Assembly (NCBI GenBank): GCA_002297045.1
Contig: DBJE01000013.1
Location: 310,001 to 374,000, forward strand
From: Caryophanales bacterium UBA784
GTDB taxonomy: Bacteria; Bacillota_I; Bacilli_A; RFN20; CAG-288
Reading direction: 5' to 3'
DNA: 64,000 bases
Shown: piece after piece, positions 1 to 9,267 of the stretch
How positions within the stretch are numbered: position 1 is the first letter of the stretch
Layout: each line of letters begins with the position of its first letter
The notes under the pieces: model-generated
The model's input: only the letters and a program-made list of their open reading frames with translations
Told to the model about the DNA's origin: nothing
Database searches by the model: none
Made by a program: the position numbers and the translations under genes

Positions 1-91
1 CCATTACGCCACGCCGGCAACAGATAAAATTATAGCGGATTAGAAAGATAATTGGAAGAAAGAAAAGCGTTGATGGATGAGGATAAGGAGG
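1..91. other. Window edge, no gene seen
   Basis: This stretch lies downstream of the minus-strand membrane protein gene. I see no open frame, tRNA or convincing hairpin in it. Confidence 0.5.
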
Positions 92-541
92 CTAGATTTC
101 TCCTTTTTCATGTGCCAGGATGATTTTGTCAATAGGGCCGAAGATGCAGTAATAGGCAGGAATGGAGAGCAGGATGACCCAATAAGGATGCCATAAACCA
201 AAGTACCTTCCGATGAAAAGGAAGGCGAAGAGGGCCAATGACCAGATGGGGAAAAGGCTGAACCGGTGCTTATAGATTGCCTCGAATAGGCCTGAGGGGA
301 CAAAACCGAGAAAGATAATCGGCCAGAACACGGCCCAGGATCCGTATCCTGAAGGGACTTCCTTCTTAGCTAAAAGTAGGCTGAGAAGGATGTACAAGAA
401 GATAGCCAGACCGGAGAAGGAGGAATTCCTCACGTTCTTAATCAGATTCCTCTTTCGCTTTTTTGCCGCATCCGTAACAATTAACTTATTTTTCTCACCT
501 GTCACATTGATTCCGTCAGAGTTGATATTTATGTTCATCAT
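92..541 (-). CDS. Small membrane protein of unknown function
   Basis: I do not recognise the family. The 149-residue product has a short polar N-terminal stretch (about residues 1-38), then four hydrophobic segments at about 43-60, 68-86, 94-112 and 118-136, and a short charged tail, so it is probably a polytopic membrane protein. The start is ATG-ATG with GGAG 6-8 bases upstream (near 548-553, minus strand). It is transcribed divergently from the ABC transporter genes, about 60 bases away. The N-terminal strand-like stretch before the helices resembles small cell-envelope proteins with a cytoplasmic domain, but nothing points to a specific role. Confidence 0.6.
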   Translation of the reverse strand: MMNININSDGINVTGEKNKLIVTDAAKKRKRNLIKNVRNSSFSGLAIFLYILLSLLLAKKEVPSGYGSWAVFWPIIFLGFVPSGLFEAIYKHRFSLFPIWSLALFAFLFIGRYFGLWHPYWVILLSIPAYYCIFGPIDKIILAHEKGEI

Positions 542-602
542 CGAGTCTCCTTTTTTATTCCTGTTCTATAATAATAGCAGAATTTAAGGAGGAAATTCTC
601 TT

Positions 603-2357
603 TTGCCGATGTTTCAGATAAAAGAACCTAAGAATCCAAAGAAGATTTCCTCATATTTTCTTCTCCGTGTTCCTCTTTTAATTTTGGTTACCATAACCGG
701 AATTGTTTATAACGTCGGAAGGCTCGCCAATCCGATATTTTTAGGAAGACTTGTTGATGTTGTCGCCTTAAAAGACAGTAAGGCTTCTTCTGCTTTTCTT
801 TTACTTGGTGTTTATCTTAGTGTCATCCTTCTTGTCCAGACTGCCCGGGCCTTAAAGCGTTATTTTGTCCGCCGCTTTGCTTATGAGACAATTGCCTCTA
901 GGCGTTCCGGTATCTTTTCTGCCCTTAGGCAGAAAAGTCTTCCGGAACTGTCAAAAAGGGATATCGGAAGCCTTTCATCAAAAAGGAGGGGAGATGTCGC
1001 AAAGGCAGTGGAAGGAAGGCGGAAAGTGACGACAGAGATTTTCGATACCATCGTTCTTTTTCTTGTCTACATTATTTACCTTTTCCTTTTTGACGTCCGG
1101 ATTACTTCTTTCTCCCTTCTGCCCGTCTTTTTTGCCGTACTTGCCTCTTTTCTTTTCCGGAAGGCCATTTATTTAACTAGTGAAAAAGCCCGGAGAGATA
1201 ATTCCCTTCTTAGCCAAAGGACCTATGAGGACTGCGATAAAGCCCTTCTTTACCGGATTTACGGCAGGGAAAAGGAAAATGACAGGTCCTATCTTCAGGC
1301 TCTTTCTTCTTATGAGAAGTCTTCCCGTCTGTCTCAGATACTTACGGATATCTCCCTTCCGCTTACCCAAGGAATTGCCCTTATCGGACTTCTTCCTCTT
1401 AGGAGGATGGGAACAGACTATGTTAGGACGGGCAAGTCTCTTCCTTCCTTCGCTCTTGGAAGGAGTGAGAATGTCTGGACCGTGGGGGTGTTTACCACTT
1501 ATCTTGACACCTTTGTCCTCTTAAGCACTAAGGCATGTCATACCTCCCGGCTTTTCTCTTCGAGGGAAAGCGGACTTGTGTCTTATCGCCGGATAGTCCC
1601 TCTTAGGGAAGAAACTACTTCCTTCAAGTCTTCTTCAGCCTATCAGGGACATGTCGTCCTCTCTTTTTCCCATTTTTCCCTTTCCGGGGAAAACAAGGTA
1701 CTCGTGAAGGATTTGGATCTTACTCTCCACGACGGGGAAAAAGTAGGAATCTGTGGGCCGATTGCCAGTGGAAAGAGCCTGTTTTTCAAAGCCAGGAGGA
1801 AAGAAGCAGACTATGAAGGATCATTGACCATCAATGGAAAAGAAGTGAGAGACCTTAGCCGGGAAGAATTAGCCTCCTATCTTGTCTATAGGGGCCATAA
1901 GCCCGACTTGTTTACGGACAGCATTGAAAACAACATCGCCCTAGGCGAAAAGAAGAACGTAAGGCCCTATCTTGAAAAAGTGGATTTCCTTTCTGACCTA
2001 GGCGAAAGGAAGGAAAAGGAAAAAACGATTATCGGAAACCGGGGAATCAAGCTTTCCGGCGGCCAGCAGCAACGTCTTAGCCTGGCGAGAACACTCTATC
2101 ATCAAAAGAGAATCAGGGTTCTTGACGATCCGTTCAGCAGGGTGGATCTTTCCACGGAGGACATCATTCTGGAAAACAGGAAGAAGGAAAGGGAATCTTC
2201 CCTTGTCCTTATTTCCTCCCACCGTCTAAGTAACTTTGCAAGGAGGGATGAAATCCTCCTTTTTGACGGAAAAGGAAACGTTCAGGTGGGAAATGAAAAA
2301 GAACTTCGTTCCAGCCAGCTTTATCAAAATTTAAAAAAAGGGGATGAGGAAAAATGA
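603..2357 (+). CDS. ABC exporter subunit, degenerate ATP site
   Basis: This is a fused membrane and ATPase half-transporter of 584 residues, about the usual length for type IV ABC exporters. Helices fill residues 20-320. The ATPase domain has Walker A GPIASGKS near 385, signature LSGGQQQR near 485 and Walker B ending VLDDPFS near 510. An Asp stands where the catalytic Glu normally is, as in the degenerate site of heterodimeric exporters. The start is TTG at 603, 10 bases after GGAGG; an ATG at 609 is possible but too far from that site. The gene overlaps the next half-transporter by 4 bases (ATGA), so the two very likely form one exporter. The substrate cannot be read from sequence. Confidence 0.88.
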   Translation: MPMFQIKEPKNPKKISSYFLLRVPLLILVTITGIVYNVGRLANPIFLGRLVDVVALKDSKASSAFLLLGVYLSVILLVQTARALKRYFVRRFAYETIASRRSGIFSALRQKSLPELSKRDIGSLSSKRRGDVAKAVEGRRKVTTEIFDTIVLFLVYIIYLFLFDVRITSFSLLPVFFAVLASFLFRKAIYLTSEKARRDNSLLSQRTYEDCDKALLYRIYGREKENDRSYLQALSSYEKSSRLSQILTDISLPLTQGIALIGLLPLRRMGTDYVRTGKSLPSFALGRSENVWTVGVFTTYLDTFVLLSTKACHTSRLFSSRESGLVSYRRIVPLREETTSFKSSSAYQGHVVLSFSHFSLSGENKVLVKDLDLTLHDGEKVGICGPIASGKSLFFKARRKEADYEGSLTINGKEVRDLSREELASYLVYRGHKPDLFTDSIENNIALGEKKNVRPYLEKVDFLSDLGERKEKEKTIIGNRGIKLSGGQQQRLSLARTLYHQKRIRVLDDPFSRVDLSTEDIILENRKKERESSLVLISSHRLSNFARRDEILLFDGKGNVQVGNEKELRSSQLYQNLKKGDEEK

Positions 2358-4081
2358 AAAAAACGACCTTTATCTCTTATAGGAAACGTTTTATCCTTTG
2401 TCACCCCTGGCTTAGCTTCCTTCTTCTTTTGACTATCCTTTGTTCCTCCCTTTCTTCCCTGCTTCCGCCATTAATTCTTAGACAGAGGATTGATAACGTC
2501 TTTCTCTCTTCCCTATCTAAGCAGGACCACCTTCTCCTTTTTTCCTCCCTGACCTATTTTCTTTCCTATCTTCTTATTTCCCTTTTTGACATTCTTAACA
2601 GCGTCCTTATCGATTATTTCGGTTCTAAGCTGATTTATTCTCTTCGCCTAGATAGGAGGAAGAAAAGGCATGTTCTTCCTGCTTCCTATTTCCGCAGAAA
2701 TGGCTCAGGAAGGATTTCTAGCCGTATTAGGGACGATGTCTCTTCCTTGGAGTCTCTCTTCAGCGACGGACTGATTTCCCTTCTTGTCTCCCTTCTTAAG
2801 ATTATCTCTATCCTTGTCTCGGTTTTCCTTTTCAGCTACCTTCTTGGCCTTCTCCTGCTTGTTTCGATTCCTCTTGTCTTCCTTCTGACGATGTTCTTCC
2901 GCAAAAGAAGGTTGCTTGAGCAACTTGCCGTCCGGAAGAAGGAGAATAGGATTGCCAACGGATTAAGCGAAAGCCTTTCTTCCTTCCAGACCTTAGAGAA
3001 CCTCAATAAGGAGGAATACGCAAAAGAGAATCTCGACTCGCTTCTTGTCGACAATAGGAAGCTGCGGGACAGAAGCGCTATCTATGATGCCCTCTTTTCC
3101 CCGCTAGTCAGGCTTCTCCGGGCGATTAGGATTGCCATTGTTACTTTTCTTGTTGTTTCCTTTAAAGACACTTCCTCTCTTTTTGGCTTGTCCGTCGGGA
3201 CTTTTGCCGCCTCTTTGACGATGATCAGCAATCTTTTTGCCCCGATTCAGGAGCTAGGCCAGGAAATCCAGGTCAGGCAGGAAGGGACTTCCGGTGCCAA
3301 GCGGGCAAGGGATTTCCTTAATCTCCCGGAAAGAAAGAAATTTTCCGGGAAAAGGAATCCTCTTCTTCTTGATGCCTCTCTCCCTCCGGTCATTGAGGCC
3401 AAGAATCTTTCTTTTTCCTATCAGGACGGAAAAGAACCGGTTTTCTCCTCGTCTTCCTTTGTCCTTCAGGGAAAAGAGAGAGTCCTTCTCCTTGGACGGA
3501 CAGGGGCAGGAAAGACGACCCTTTTCCGGATGCTTTTAGGAAGGGAATATCCTACCCACGGCTCCCTGACCCTCAACGGACAGGATATCTTTGATCTCGA
3601 TGATAATAGGAAGAAGAAAGTCTTCGGCTATGTCACCCAGGGCTTTCTTTCCGTTCCCGGGACAATCCTTGACCAGATTACCCTTCATGACAAAAGCGTC
3701 TCGTTATCGGAGGCAAGAAAGGCCAGGCAGGAATGCTTCCTGGATGAGTATGTCAGGAAGGAAATCGACGGAGGATATTCGGCACACTTTGATAGTTCCC
3801 TTTTCTCCCAGGGTCAGCTTGAGCTTCTCTCTCTTGCCCGTGCCCTTGTCCATAATCCGAAAATCCTCCTTCTTGACGAACTTTCGTCAAGTATCGACAC
3901 TCTGACCGAGAAGAGACTGTTGTCCGCTTTGGACAAGGCGGGCAAAGGAAGAAGGAGGATTTCCATCACCCACCGCTATTCTTCTCTTCTCGCCTTTAAC
4001 CGTGCCTTACGCATCGAAGAGGGAAAGATCAAGGAAGTGGATATCACTTCCCTTTCCTTGGCACAGGGGAAGGAATTATAA
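2354..4081 (+). CDS. ABC exporter subunit, canonical ATP site
   Basis: This is the second half-transporter, 575 residues, with N-terminal helices (20-310) and a C-terminal ATPase. Walker A is GRTGAGKTT near 385, the signature is the variant FSQGQ near 482, and Walker B is ILLLDELSSSID near 508 with the catalytic Glu present, followed by the switch His (SITHRYSS). It therefore complements the upstream subunit, whose Glu is replaced by Asp, and the pair looks like a BmrCD- or LmrCD-type heterodimer. The codons at 3718 onward read KAMQECFLDEYVMKEI with AGG as Met, which fits the usual helical-domain pattern better than Arg does. It ends 14 bases before the serine acetyltransferase gene and is probably co-transcribed with it. 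Confidence 0.9.
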   Translation: MKKTTFISYRKRFILCHPWLSFLLLLTILCSSLSSLLPPLILRQRIDNVFLSSLSKQDHLLLFSSLTYFLSYLLISLFDILNSVLIDYFGSKLIYSLRLDRRKKRHVLPASYFRRNGSGRISSRIRDDVSSLESLFSDGLISLLVSLLKIISILVSVFLFSYLLGLLLLVSIPLVFLLTMFFRKRRLLEQLAVRKKENRIANGLSESLSSFQTLENLNKEEYAKENLDSLLVDNRKLRDRSAIYDALFSPLVRLLRAIRIAIVTFLVVSFKDTSSLFGLSVGTFAASLTMISNLFAPIQELGQEIQVRQEGTSGAKRARDFLNLPERKKFSGKRNPLLLDASLPPVIEAKNLSFSYQDGKEPVFSSSSFVLQGKERVLLLGRTGAGKTTLFRMLLGREYPTHGSLTLNGQDIFDLDDNRKKKVFGYVTQGFLSVPGTILDQITLHDKSVSLSEARKARQECFLDEYVRKEIDGGYSAHFDSSLFSQGQLELLSLARALVHNPKILLLDELSSSIDTLTEKRLLSALDKAGKGRRRISITHRYSSLLAFNRALRIEEGKIKEVDITSLSLAQGKEL

Positions 4082-4094
4082 TCTAAACGCCAAC

Positions 4095-4925
4095 ATGAAC
4101 AGGAAAGAATATACCAGTAGTCTCTATAGTCAGTACAAAAAGGAACCGATTAAGACGAGGATTATCCCAAAAGAGGAAATACTTTTCAGCCTGAAAAACA
4201 TCTCCCAGCTTCTTACTCTTGATGTCCTTAAACCGGACTACACCTATCAGGACAGGGAAAGACTTGTCCTGAACAGGAAGGAAGGCCTTCTCGCCCTGTT
4301 TACTAAAAGGGGCCGGAAGGATCCGAAAAAGGACGTGGAGGATTTCCTAAATTCTCTAGGAGGAATAAGAACCCTTCTCCTTTCGACCATCAAAATCATC
4401 CGGGAAGGAGATCCGGCAAGTGACAACGACGGGGAAATCGTTGCCACCTATCCCGGCTTTAAAGCCATTCTCTGCTATCGGATCGGACATCTTTTCTATC
4501 AAAAGGGGAGGAAGGAGGCAGCCCGGGTCATCAGTGAATATGCCCACTCCCTGACCGGAATCGACATTCATCCCGGTGCGAAAATCGGCAAAAGCTTCTT
4601 CATCGACCATGGGACAGGAATCGTCATCGGAGAGACCTGCATCATCGGAGACAATGTCCGGCTTTACCAGGGGGTGACCCTTGGCGCCCTGTCCTTGTCC
4701 AAGGGACGGAGGCTTAAGTCGGTTAAGCGCCATCCGACCATCCAGGATAACGTCACCATCTATTCCAACGCCTCGATTTTCGGAGGAGAGACAGTCATCG
4801 GGGAGGATTCCACAATCGGGGCAAATGTCTATCTTACTAAGTCGGTGGACAGAGACTCGGTTGTGTTCCTTTCGGACAAGGGGATTACGTTCAGCAAAAA
4901 GAACACCAAAAAAGGGGAGCACTGA
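4095..4925 (+). CDS. cysE: Serine O-acetyltransferase
   Basis: It transfers acetyl from acetyl-CoA to L-serine, the first step of cysteine synthesis, in the cytoplasm. The 276-residue product has the helical N-terminal part ending in REGDPAS and YPGFKAI, then a left-handed beta-helix with the active-site block FIDHGTGIVIGET, YQGVTLGA and RHPTIQDN. This is the long form common in anaerobes. I placed the start at ATG 4095 because upstream in-frame sequence lies inside the ABC gene; the nearest Shine-Dalgarno-like AAGGAA is over 20 bases away, so translation may be coupled to the upstream gene. A terminator hairpin overlaps its stop codon. Confidence 0.9.
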   Translation: MNRKEYTSSLYSQYKKEPIKTRIIPKEEILFSLKNISQLLTLDVLKPDYTYQDRERLVLNRKEGLLALFTKRGRKDPKKDVEDFLNSLGGIRTLLLSTIKIIREGDPASDNDGEIVATYPGFKAILCYRIGHLFYQKGRKEAARVISEYAHSLTGIDIHPGAKIGKSFFIDHGTGIVIGETCIIGDNVRLYQGVTLGALSLSKGRRLKSVKRHPTIQDNVTIYSNASIFGGETVIGEDSTIGANVYLTKSVDRDSVVFLSDKGITFSKKNTKKGEH

Positions 4926-4942
4926 TGTGCTCCCTTTATTTT
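4911..4942. terminator. Bidirectional terminator, cysE / tRNA-Pro
   Basis: The hairpin GGGAGCAC-TGAT-GTGCTCCC contains the cysE stop codon and is followed by TTTATTTT. Read on the minus strand it is followed by a run of six T, so it can also end the tRNA-Pro transcript. Confidence 0.85.
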
Positions 4943-4947
4943 GCAAA

Positions 4948-5024
4948 TGGTTGAAGCGATGGGATTTGAACCCATGACCTCTTGGTCCCGAACCAAGCGT
5001 GCTACCAAGCTGCACCACGCCTCA
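4948..5024 (-). tRNA. tRNA-Pro (anticodon CGG)
   Basis: This is a full cloverleaf on the minus strand. The acceptor stem TGAGGCG pairs with CGCTTCA, the anticodon stem CTTGG/CCAAG encloses TTCGGGA (anticodon CGG, codon CCG), the T arm carries GGTTCAAATCC, and CCA is encoded at 4948-4950. The dedicated CGG isoacceptor fits the frequent CCG codons in the window. Confidence 0.95.
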
Positions 5025-5038
5025 ATGTCAGCTAAGTA

Positions 5039-5067
5039 AGTATAATCACTCCTTTCCTGGAATGCAA
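5039..5067 (-). promoter_or_regulatory. Promoter of tRNA-Pro
   Basis: On the minus strand, TTGCAT (5062-5067) and TATACT (5039-5044) are separated by 17 bases. The -10 box lies 14 bases before the mature tRNA 5' end. Confidence 0.8.
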
Positions 5068-5239
5068 GAACTTTTACGCATAGGAAAGAGAACGGAACGT
5101 AAGAAATCAAATAAAGAGAAACCGCTTACATAAAGAAAAAGGGCAATTTTAACTTTATGCTTAGCCTTAATTTATTTAATAAGATTAAAATAATCGTTAG
5201 TGCTATTAGTGATAAAAGCGCTGAAAGAGAGAAAACTGA

Positions 5240-7222
5240 ATGAAAAAATTAAAACGGATTCTTCCTTTGCTGTTTGTTGTTGCCTTGGTTTCGTGCAAAG
5301 GCGGGGAAGATAGCTCGAATTCTTCTTCTGTCCCTGGATCTTCTGTCTCTGAGCCGAATGAGCCGTCAACTTCAACTTCGGCGAAACCTAAGCCGATTGC
5401 CTTGACCCAGGCTAGGATTAATAGCTATTCCACGGTCAAGTCTGTTTCCGTCATTGATGGGCAGAGTACCTTTACCTACAAGGGAGAAACAGAGACCACA
5501 AAATCCTTATTTAAGACTGAAACTGCTTATAAAGATGATGTAAGGGCGGTTAGCCAATATGAGGAGACCGAGTATACCGATAATAAGAAGCCTTCCGCTC
5601 CTTCGGACACACTTGTCAGTAAAGGACAGTTTAAGAAGGCTGATGATTCCACGATTGTTGTCCAGTATCTCGGACTCAACAATAAGCTCAGCAGCCAGTC
5701 CACTTCCTATAATTGGGATGATAGGGGCTTTGGCAATCCTTTTGCCGCAAGGAAGGCGACTTATTTCCAGCGCAATGCTGATAAATCCACGGATACGGAA
5801 AAGGTCTATGATAGGAAGAGGAAGGATGTCTCCAGTGCCGACGAGCAGCTTTTGAATCAGATTGTCACCTTCTTCGGTGGCAGGATGATTTCTCCCAAGA
5901 CCGAATATTTTACTAGGAACGGCGGGCTTACCTCTTTCTCTCTGACCATTAGCTCTTCTGCCATTCTCTCCTATTCTGCGACGATCAATTATTCTTATTC
6001 CGCTAGTGGCCTTACACTGGCCCTTGACTATGAAATCACCGGAACCCTGGTGAAAGATGAGGCAGGTGTCTCGGCTCAGTTCTTCACTCCGAAGACCGGA
6101 AGCGAAGACGCTACGTTTAAGGCAGCTAGGAATAAACTTGCCACTGGCAACTATACCGAGACGAATACAAGGGCTCAGTATGCTTCTTCCACCGCAACTA
6201 CCGCTACCCCTGTGTATCAGACTAAGGTTGAACGTGCAGGCGATGGTGTTCGTGGTACTGTCTCTAAATATAGTGGCACTACATTGACGGAAGTCGGGTC
6301 TGCATTATTTAAAAAGGAAAATAGCGGCAAATATACTCCCATCACAAAATTCGGCGATAAGGGGTACTATGTCGACGGTGCCTCTAGCTCTCTTTTCCCT
6401 GATTATGATATTTCCTCCCTTTTATTTACTAAGAACGGCAACTCCTATACCTTCGACACTTCCGCTGGTGTTGAATTTGCGTCTTACGATTATTCTTTCG
6501 GTTCAGTTCTTGATGGTTTCTATCAGTCTACCTTCACTTCATTAGTCGTAACCATTGCCGATGATTCCATAACTTTCAAGGCTGATGGCACCTATTCGAC
6601 TACGAATGGGCAAGCTTTGGTTTGCTATACTACCGTCTTCTCTCTTAGGGGAACGACTCCGGATGTTTTCACGGGAATCATGGTGAAAGAAAACGGAAGT
6701 GATCTTGTCAGGTCTGATATTTTCTCCGGACAGGATGATTATGATGATTTTGTCACTAGGTTAGGCGGAAAAGACTTCTTCGATGCCATCCCGACCTTAG
6801 GCGGCATCTATAACAGCGGGAATAGGCAGTATACGGCTGCCTCTGGCAACACGGCTGCCTCCGGTCTGCTTTATTGGGATGTCGGAATCAATGATAGGAT
6901 GAGCAATAGCACGACCACAACGGAAGAACTTCAGACCTATATCAATTCTTTGTATTCTTCCTACAAAGCCCGTCTGGAAGAAGCGGGATTTACCGTTACG
7001 GACACGGATGAGGCCTCTTATGGCACCAAGGATATCGAAAAAGACGGAAAGACCTATACCCTTCTAGTCAATTACGGGCTCTTATCTGGAACGGACAGCT
7101 CTGGAAACAAAAGTTACTATTTTGGTGTCATTCCTTCCGTTTCCGAAAAGACAACGACTGGCAGCGATACCGGAAAGACTTCCTCTGCCGGCAAAAACCT
7201 TCTTCTCTCCTCTGCCTTCTAA
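5240..7222 (+). CDS. Large serine-rich lipoprotein, paralog 1
   Basis: The 660-residue product has a lipoprotein signal peptide (KK, hydrophobic core, lipobox LVSC with Cys at 20) and a Ser/Thr/Pro linker to about residue 50, so it should be lipid-anchored outside the membrane. The rest is Ser/Thr/Tyr-rich and beta-like, with no family I recognise. Shared features show it is a paralog of the next gene: FDMKMKD or YDMKMKD blocks (AGG as Met), an FFG motif after them, IPT(L/F)GG near the C-terminus, then SxYKxxxxxxGFTV and a final VIPS strand. A strong terminator separates the two. The start follows a purine-rich GAAAGAGAG. I do not assign a function. Confidence 0.75.
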   Translation: MKKLKRILPLLFVVALVSCKGGEDSSNSSSVPGSSVSEPNEPSTSTSAKPKPIALTQARINSYSTVKSVSVIDGQSTFTYKGETETTKSLFKTETAYKDDVRAVSQYEETEYTDNKKPSAPSDTLVSKGQFKKADDSTIVVQYLGLNNKLSSQSTSYNWDDRGFGNPFAARKATYFQRNADKSTDTEKVYDRKRKDVSSADEQLLNQIVTFFGGRMISPKTEYFTRNGGLTSFSLTISSSAILSYSATINYSYSASGLTLALDYEITGTLVKDEAGVSAQFFTPKTGSEDATFKAARNKLATGNYTETNTRAQYASSTATTATPVYQTKVERAGDGVRGTVSKYSGTTLTEVGSALFKKENSGKYTPITKFGDKGYYVDGASSSLFPDYDISSLLFTKNGNSYTFDTSAGVEFASYDYSFGSVLDGFYQSTFTSLVVTIADDSITFKADGTYSTTNGQALVCYTTVFSLRGTTPDVFTGIMVKENGSDLVRSDIFSGQDDYDDFVTRLGGKDFFDAIPTLGGIYNSGNRQYTAASGNTAASGLLYWDVGINDRMSNSTTTTEELQTYINSLYSSYKARLEEAGFTVTDTDEASYGTKDIEKDGKTYTLLVNYGLLSGTDSSGNKSYYFGVIPSVSEKTTTGSDTGKTSSAGKNLLLSSAF

Positions 7223-7237
7223 GTCTTAAGTCCAATC

Positions 7238-7268
7238 AAAGGGGGCGATTTGTCCGCCCCCTTTTTCT
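7238..7268 (+). terminator. Terminator after lipoprotein 1
   Basis: The stem GGGGGCG/CGCCCCC (7241-7261) is flanked by AAA and a T5 run. Confidence 0.9.
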
Positions 7269-7370
7269 GTGAGCGTTTACACTGCCGATTTCTTCTCTTT
7301 TCTAAGCATGGGAGGAAACAAAGCTTTTCTAACCATGTAAACTCTTCAAAGCAGACAAGCGGAGGCATTC

Positions 7371-9203
7371 ATGAAAATCCAGAAACTGACACTTTTGATG
7401 ATTTCCCTTCTTTCCCTTCTTGCCGGATGCGGAAAGGAAGAGAGTTCTTCCCTTCCCGACTCTACAAGCCCTAACATCAGCCAAAAAGAAGATCCGACCC
7501 CACATCCTTCCTCTGATTCCCAGGCAGGAAGCAATAGTAGTTCAGGCATTGCCCTTCGCTCCTCCCTTTTGAAGAAGTACGCAAAAAACGTTTTGCTTGA
7601 TATTATCGAGGAAGAGAAGAAGGAAGAGGGATATACCGCCTATGCCATTGAAGTCGCTTCGAAAGAGGACACCTCCACGGCCTTCCTGAAGTATAAGGGG
7701 GTCTCCTATAAGGACGCCTCCTCACCCGTGGTTCCGACAAAGGATGGACTTGTTTCCCGTACGGAATGGTATGGGAAGGACGTCGATGACCAAAAGGCGG
7801 TCTATTTTCGCACAGGACTTGATTTGTCTAATCAGATCACAGAACAGGGCGGAAAGTACCAGTTCACTTATTATGTCAATCCGTTTGAAGATAGGCAGGC
7901 CTCTCTTTTCGAGAAAAACAAGGAATTGTCAAACGAAGAGAAAGCCTGTTTCGACAGGAAGAGGAAGGATGCCGAGTCTAGAGAACCTGGCCTTCTTCTG
8001 ACAAGGCGGCGCTTTTTCGGCTATGACCATAGCGCTGATGCCGCGATTTCCTCTTTCCGCCTTTATATCAATCAGGACTCCCTTCTTTCCTTTGAGAGGA
8101 AGAGGACTCCGAAAGAGGAAGGAAGCAAGGAAGAATACACCTATAAAGGGACTTTTGTATCCACTGATCCCTCGACTTTCTCCGACAAGTTCCTCTCCCC
8201 TATCAAAGGTGAGGAAGACGCCAAGCTGAAAAGCGCCCTGGAAAGAATTTATTCCGCGAAAAACGTCAAGGAAGAAAGGACCGTCTCTTCCTCCAGTAAC
8301 GGACAGGATTCTATCCTGCTTTCTGCCGAAAACGACACCAGCGAACATGCCAGGGAAGGCAGCTACACTAAGGAGGATGGGACAAACGGAAGCTATTCCT
8401 TCTATAAACCAGGCACTCACAGCTACCAGAGCTATGTGGACTATCAGACCAAAGGCAGGTATCTCTACGGAGAAGAACAGGAGAGGAAACAAAAGAGCCT
8501 CTCTCCCCTTCTTTTCGATAAAACGGCAGAAGATGTCTATGTCCTCAAAGATAGGAAAGAGTACTCCCTCTCTGGGACGATTGCCGACTATTCCAAATGT
8601 TTCGACCTTCTTGGCTCAGCCTCTTATCCGCTTCTTGGACTCAAGGTGACGCTTTCCGATGATAAGACAGTCCTTGAAGCTTCTTCCGAGAGGACAAAAC
8701 AGGACGGGACAAAACAGCCGCTTACCATCAAAACAACCTATTCCTCGTTTGGAAGCGTCGTTCCGAAGGTGGATCTGTCCCAAAGGAAGATGACCTGTGA
8801 TGATTTGACCTGGAAGGACAGGATTGGGACGGACGAGGGTTATTCCCAAGTGATCATGGCTATCGGCGGAGAAACGGTCCTAAACAGGATTCCTACCTTT
8901 GGTGGGACAAGGTCTTGGGCGGAGATTCTCTCCGAACCTAGCGATAGTAGGCCATGCGGCAAGATTGGATTCCTTGTCGACAGGTCCAAGGCCGAAAGCC
9001 AGAACAGCTATTCTATCTCCCTAGCTTCGGCTTACAAGAAAAAGTTCACTGCAGAAGGCTTTACCGTTAACATTGATGGAATAAAGAGGAACCAATTCAA
9101 GGCGACTAAGGCAGTAGGAGATAACAAGACTCTTTCCCTTTCCGTCGGCTTCCAGACCATCGACAATTCCGTCTATCTTGTCCTTATTCCTTCTCTTTCC
9201 TAA
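7371..9203 (+). CDS. Large serine-rich lipoprotein, paralog 2
   Basis: The 610-residue product has a lipoprotein signal peptide (lipobox LLAGC, Cys near residue 21) followed by a Ser-rich linker to about residue 60. It aligns along its length with the upstream lipoprotein: the same FDMKMKD block (AGG as Met), the FFG that follows, IPTFGG near 510, and the C-terminal SAYKKKFTAEGFTV and VLIPS elements. This is a tandem duplication that has diverged strongly. A good AGGAGG-like site (GGAGG, 7359-7363) precedes the ATG. It is lysine- and glutamate-richer than its paralog. The function is unknown; a surface-exposed binding protein is an inference from architecture only. Confidence 0.75.
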   Translation: MKIQKLTLLMISLLSLLAGCGKEESSSLPDSTSPNISQKEDPTPHPSSDSQAGSNSSSGIALRSSLLKKYAKNVLLDIIEEEKKEEGYTAYAIEVASKEDTSTAFLKYKGVSYKDASSPVVPTKDGLVSRTEWYGKDVDDQKAVYFRTGLDLSNQITEQGGKYQFTYYVNPFEDRQASLFEKNKELSNEEKACFDRKRKDAESREPGLLLTRRRFFGYDHSADAAISSFRLYINQDSLLSFERKRTPKEEGSKEEYTYKGTFVSTDPSTFSDKFLSPIKGEEDAKLKSALERIYSAKNVKEERTVSSSSNGQDSILLSAENDTSEHAREGSYTKEDGTNGSYSFYKPGTHSYQSYVDYQTKGRYLYGEEQERKQKSLSPLLFDKTAEDVYVLKDRKEYSLSGTIADYSKCFDLLGSASYPLLGLKVTLSDDKTVLEASSERTKQDGTKQPLTIKTTYSSFGSVVPKVDLSQRKMTCDDLTWKDRIGTDEGYSQVIMAIGGETVLNRIPTFGGTRSWAEILSEPSDSRPCGKIGFLVDRSKAESQNSYSISLASAYKKKFTAEGFTVNIDGIKRNQFKATKAVGDNKTLSLSVGFQTIDNSVYLVLIPSLS

Positions 9204-9223
9204 TAAAAAATCCTGGGATAAGG

Positions 9224-9258
9224 AAAAGGGGCTGCCATATCGTGGCAGCCCCTTTTTT
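9224..9258. terminator. Bidirectional terminator between convergent genes
   Basis: A perfect 14-base-pair stem, AAAAGGGGCTGCCA/TGGCAGCCCCTTTT with loop TATCG, serves both the plus-strand lipoprotein and the minus-strand membrane protein. Confidence 0.92.
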
Positions 9259-9267
9259 ACTGATTCC

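Noticed and set aside
4356..5018. A 220-codon minus-strand frame crossing cysE and tRNA-Pro
   Set aside because: It would translate through a tRNA gene and a terminator and opposes a clear serine acetyltransferase.
7325..7345. A shared GTTTACATG element upstream of several genes (7330, 34868, 39192) as a regulator site
   Set aside because: At 39192 it is simply the -35 box. The other copies differ in orientation and position, so a common operator is not supported.
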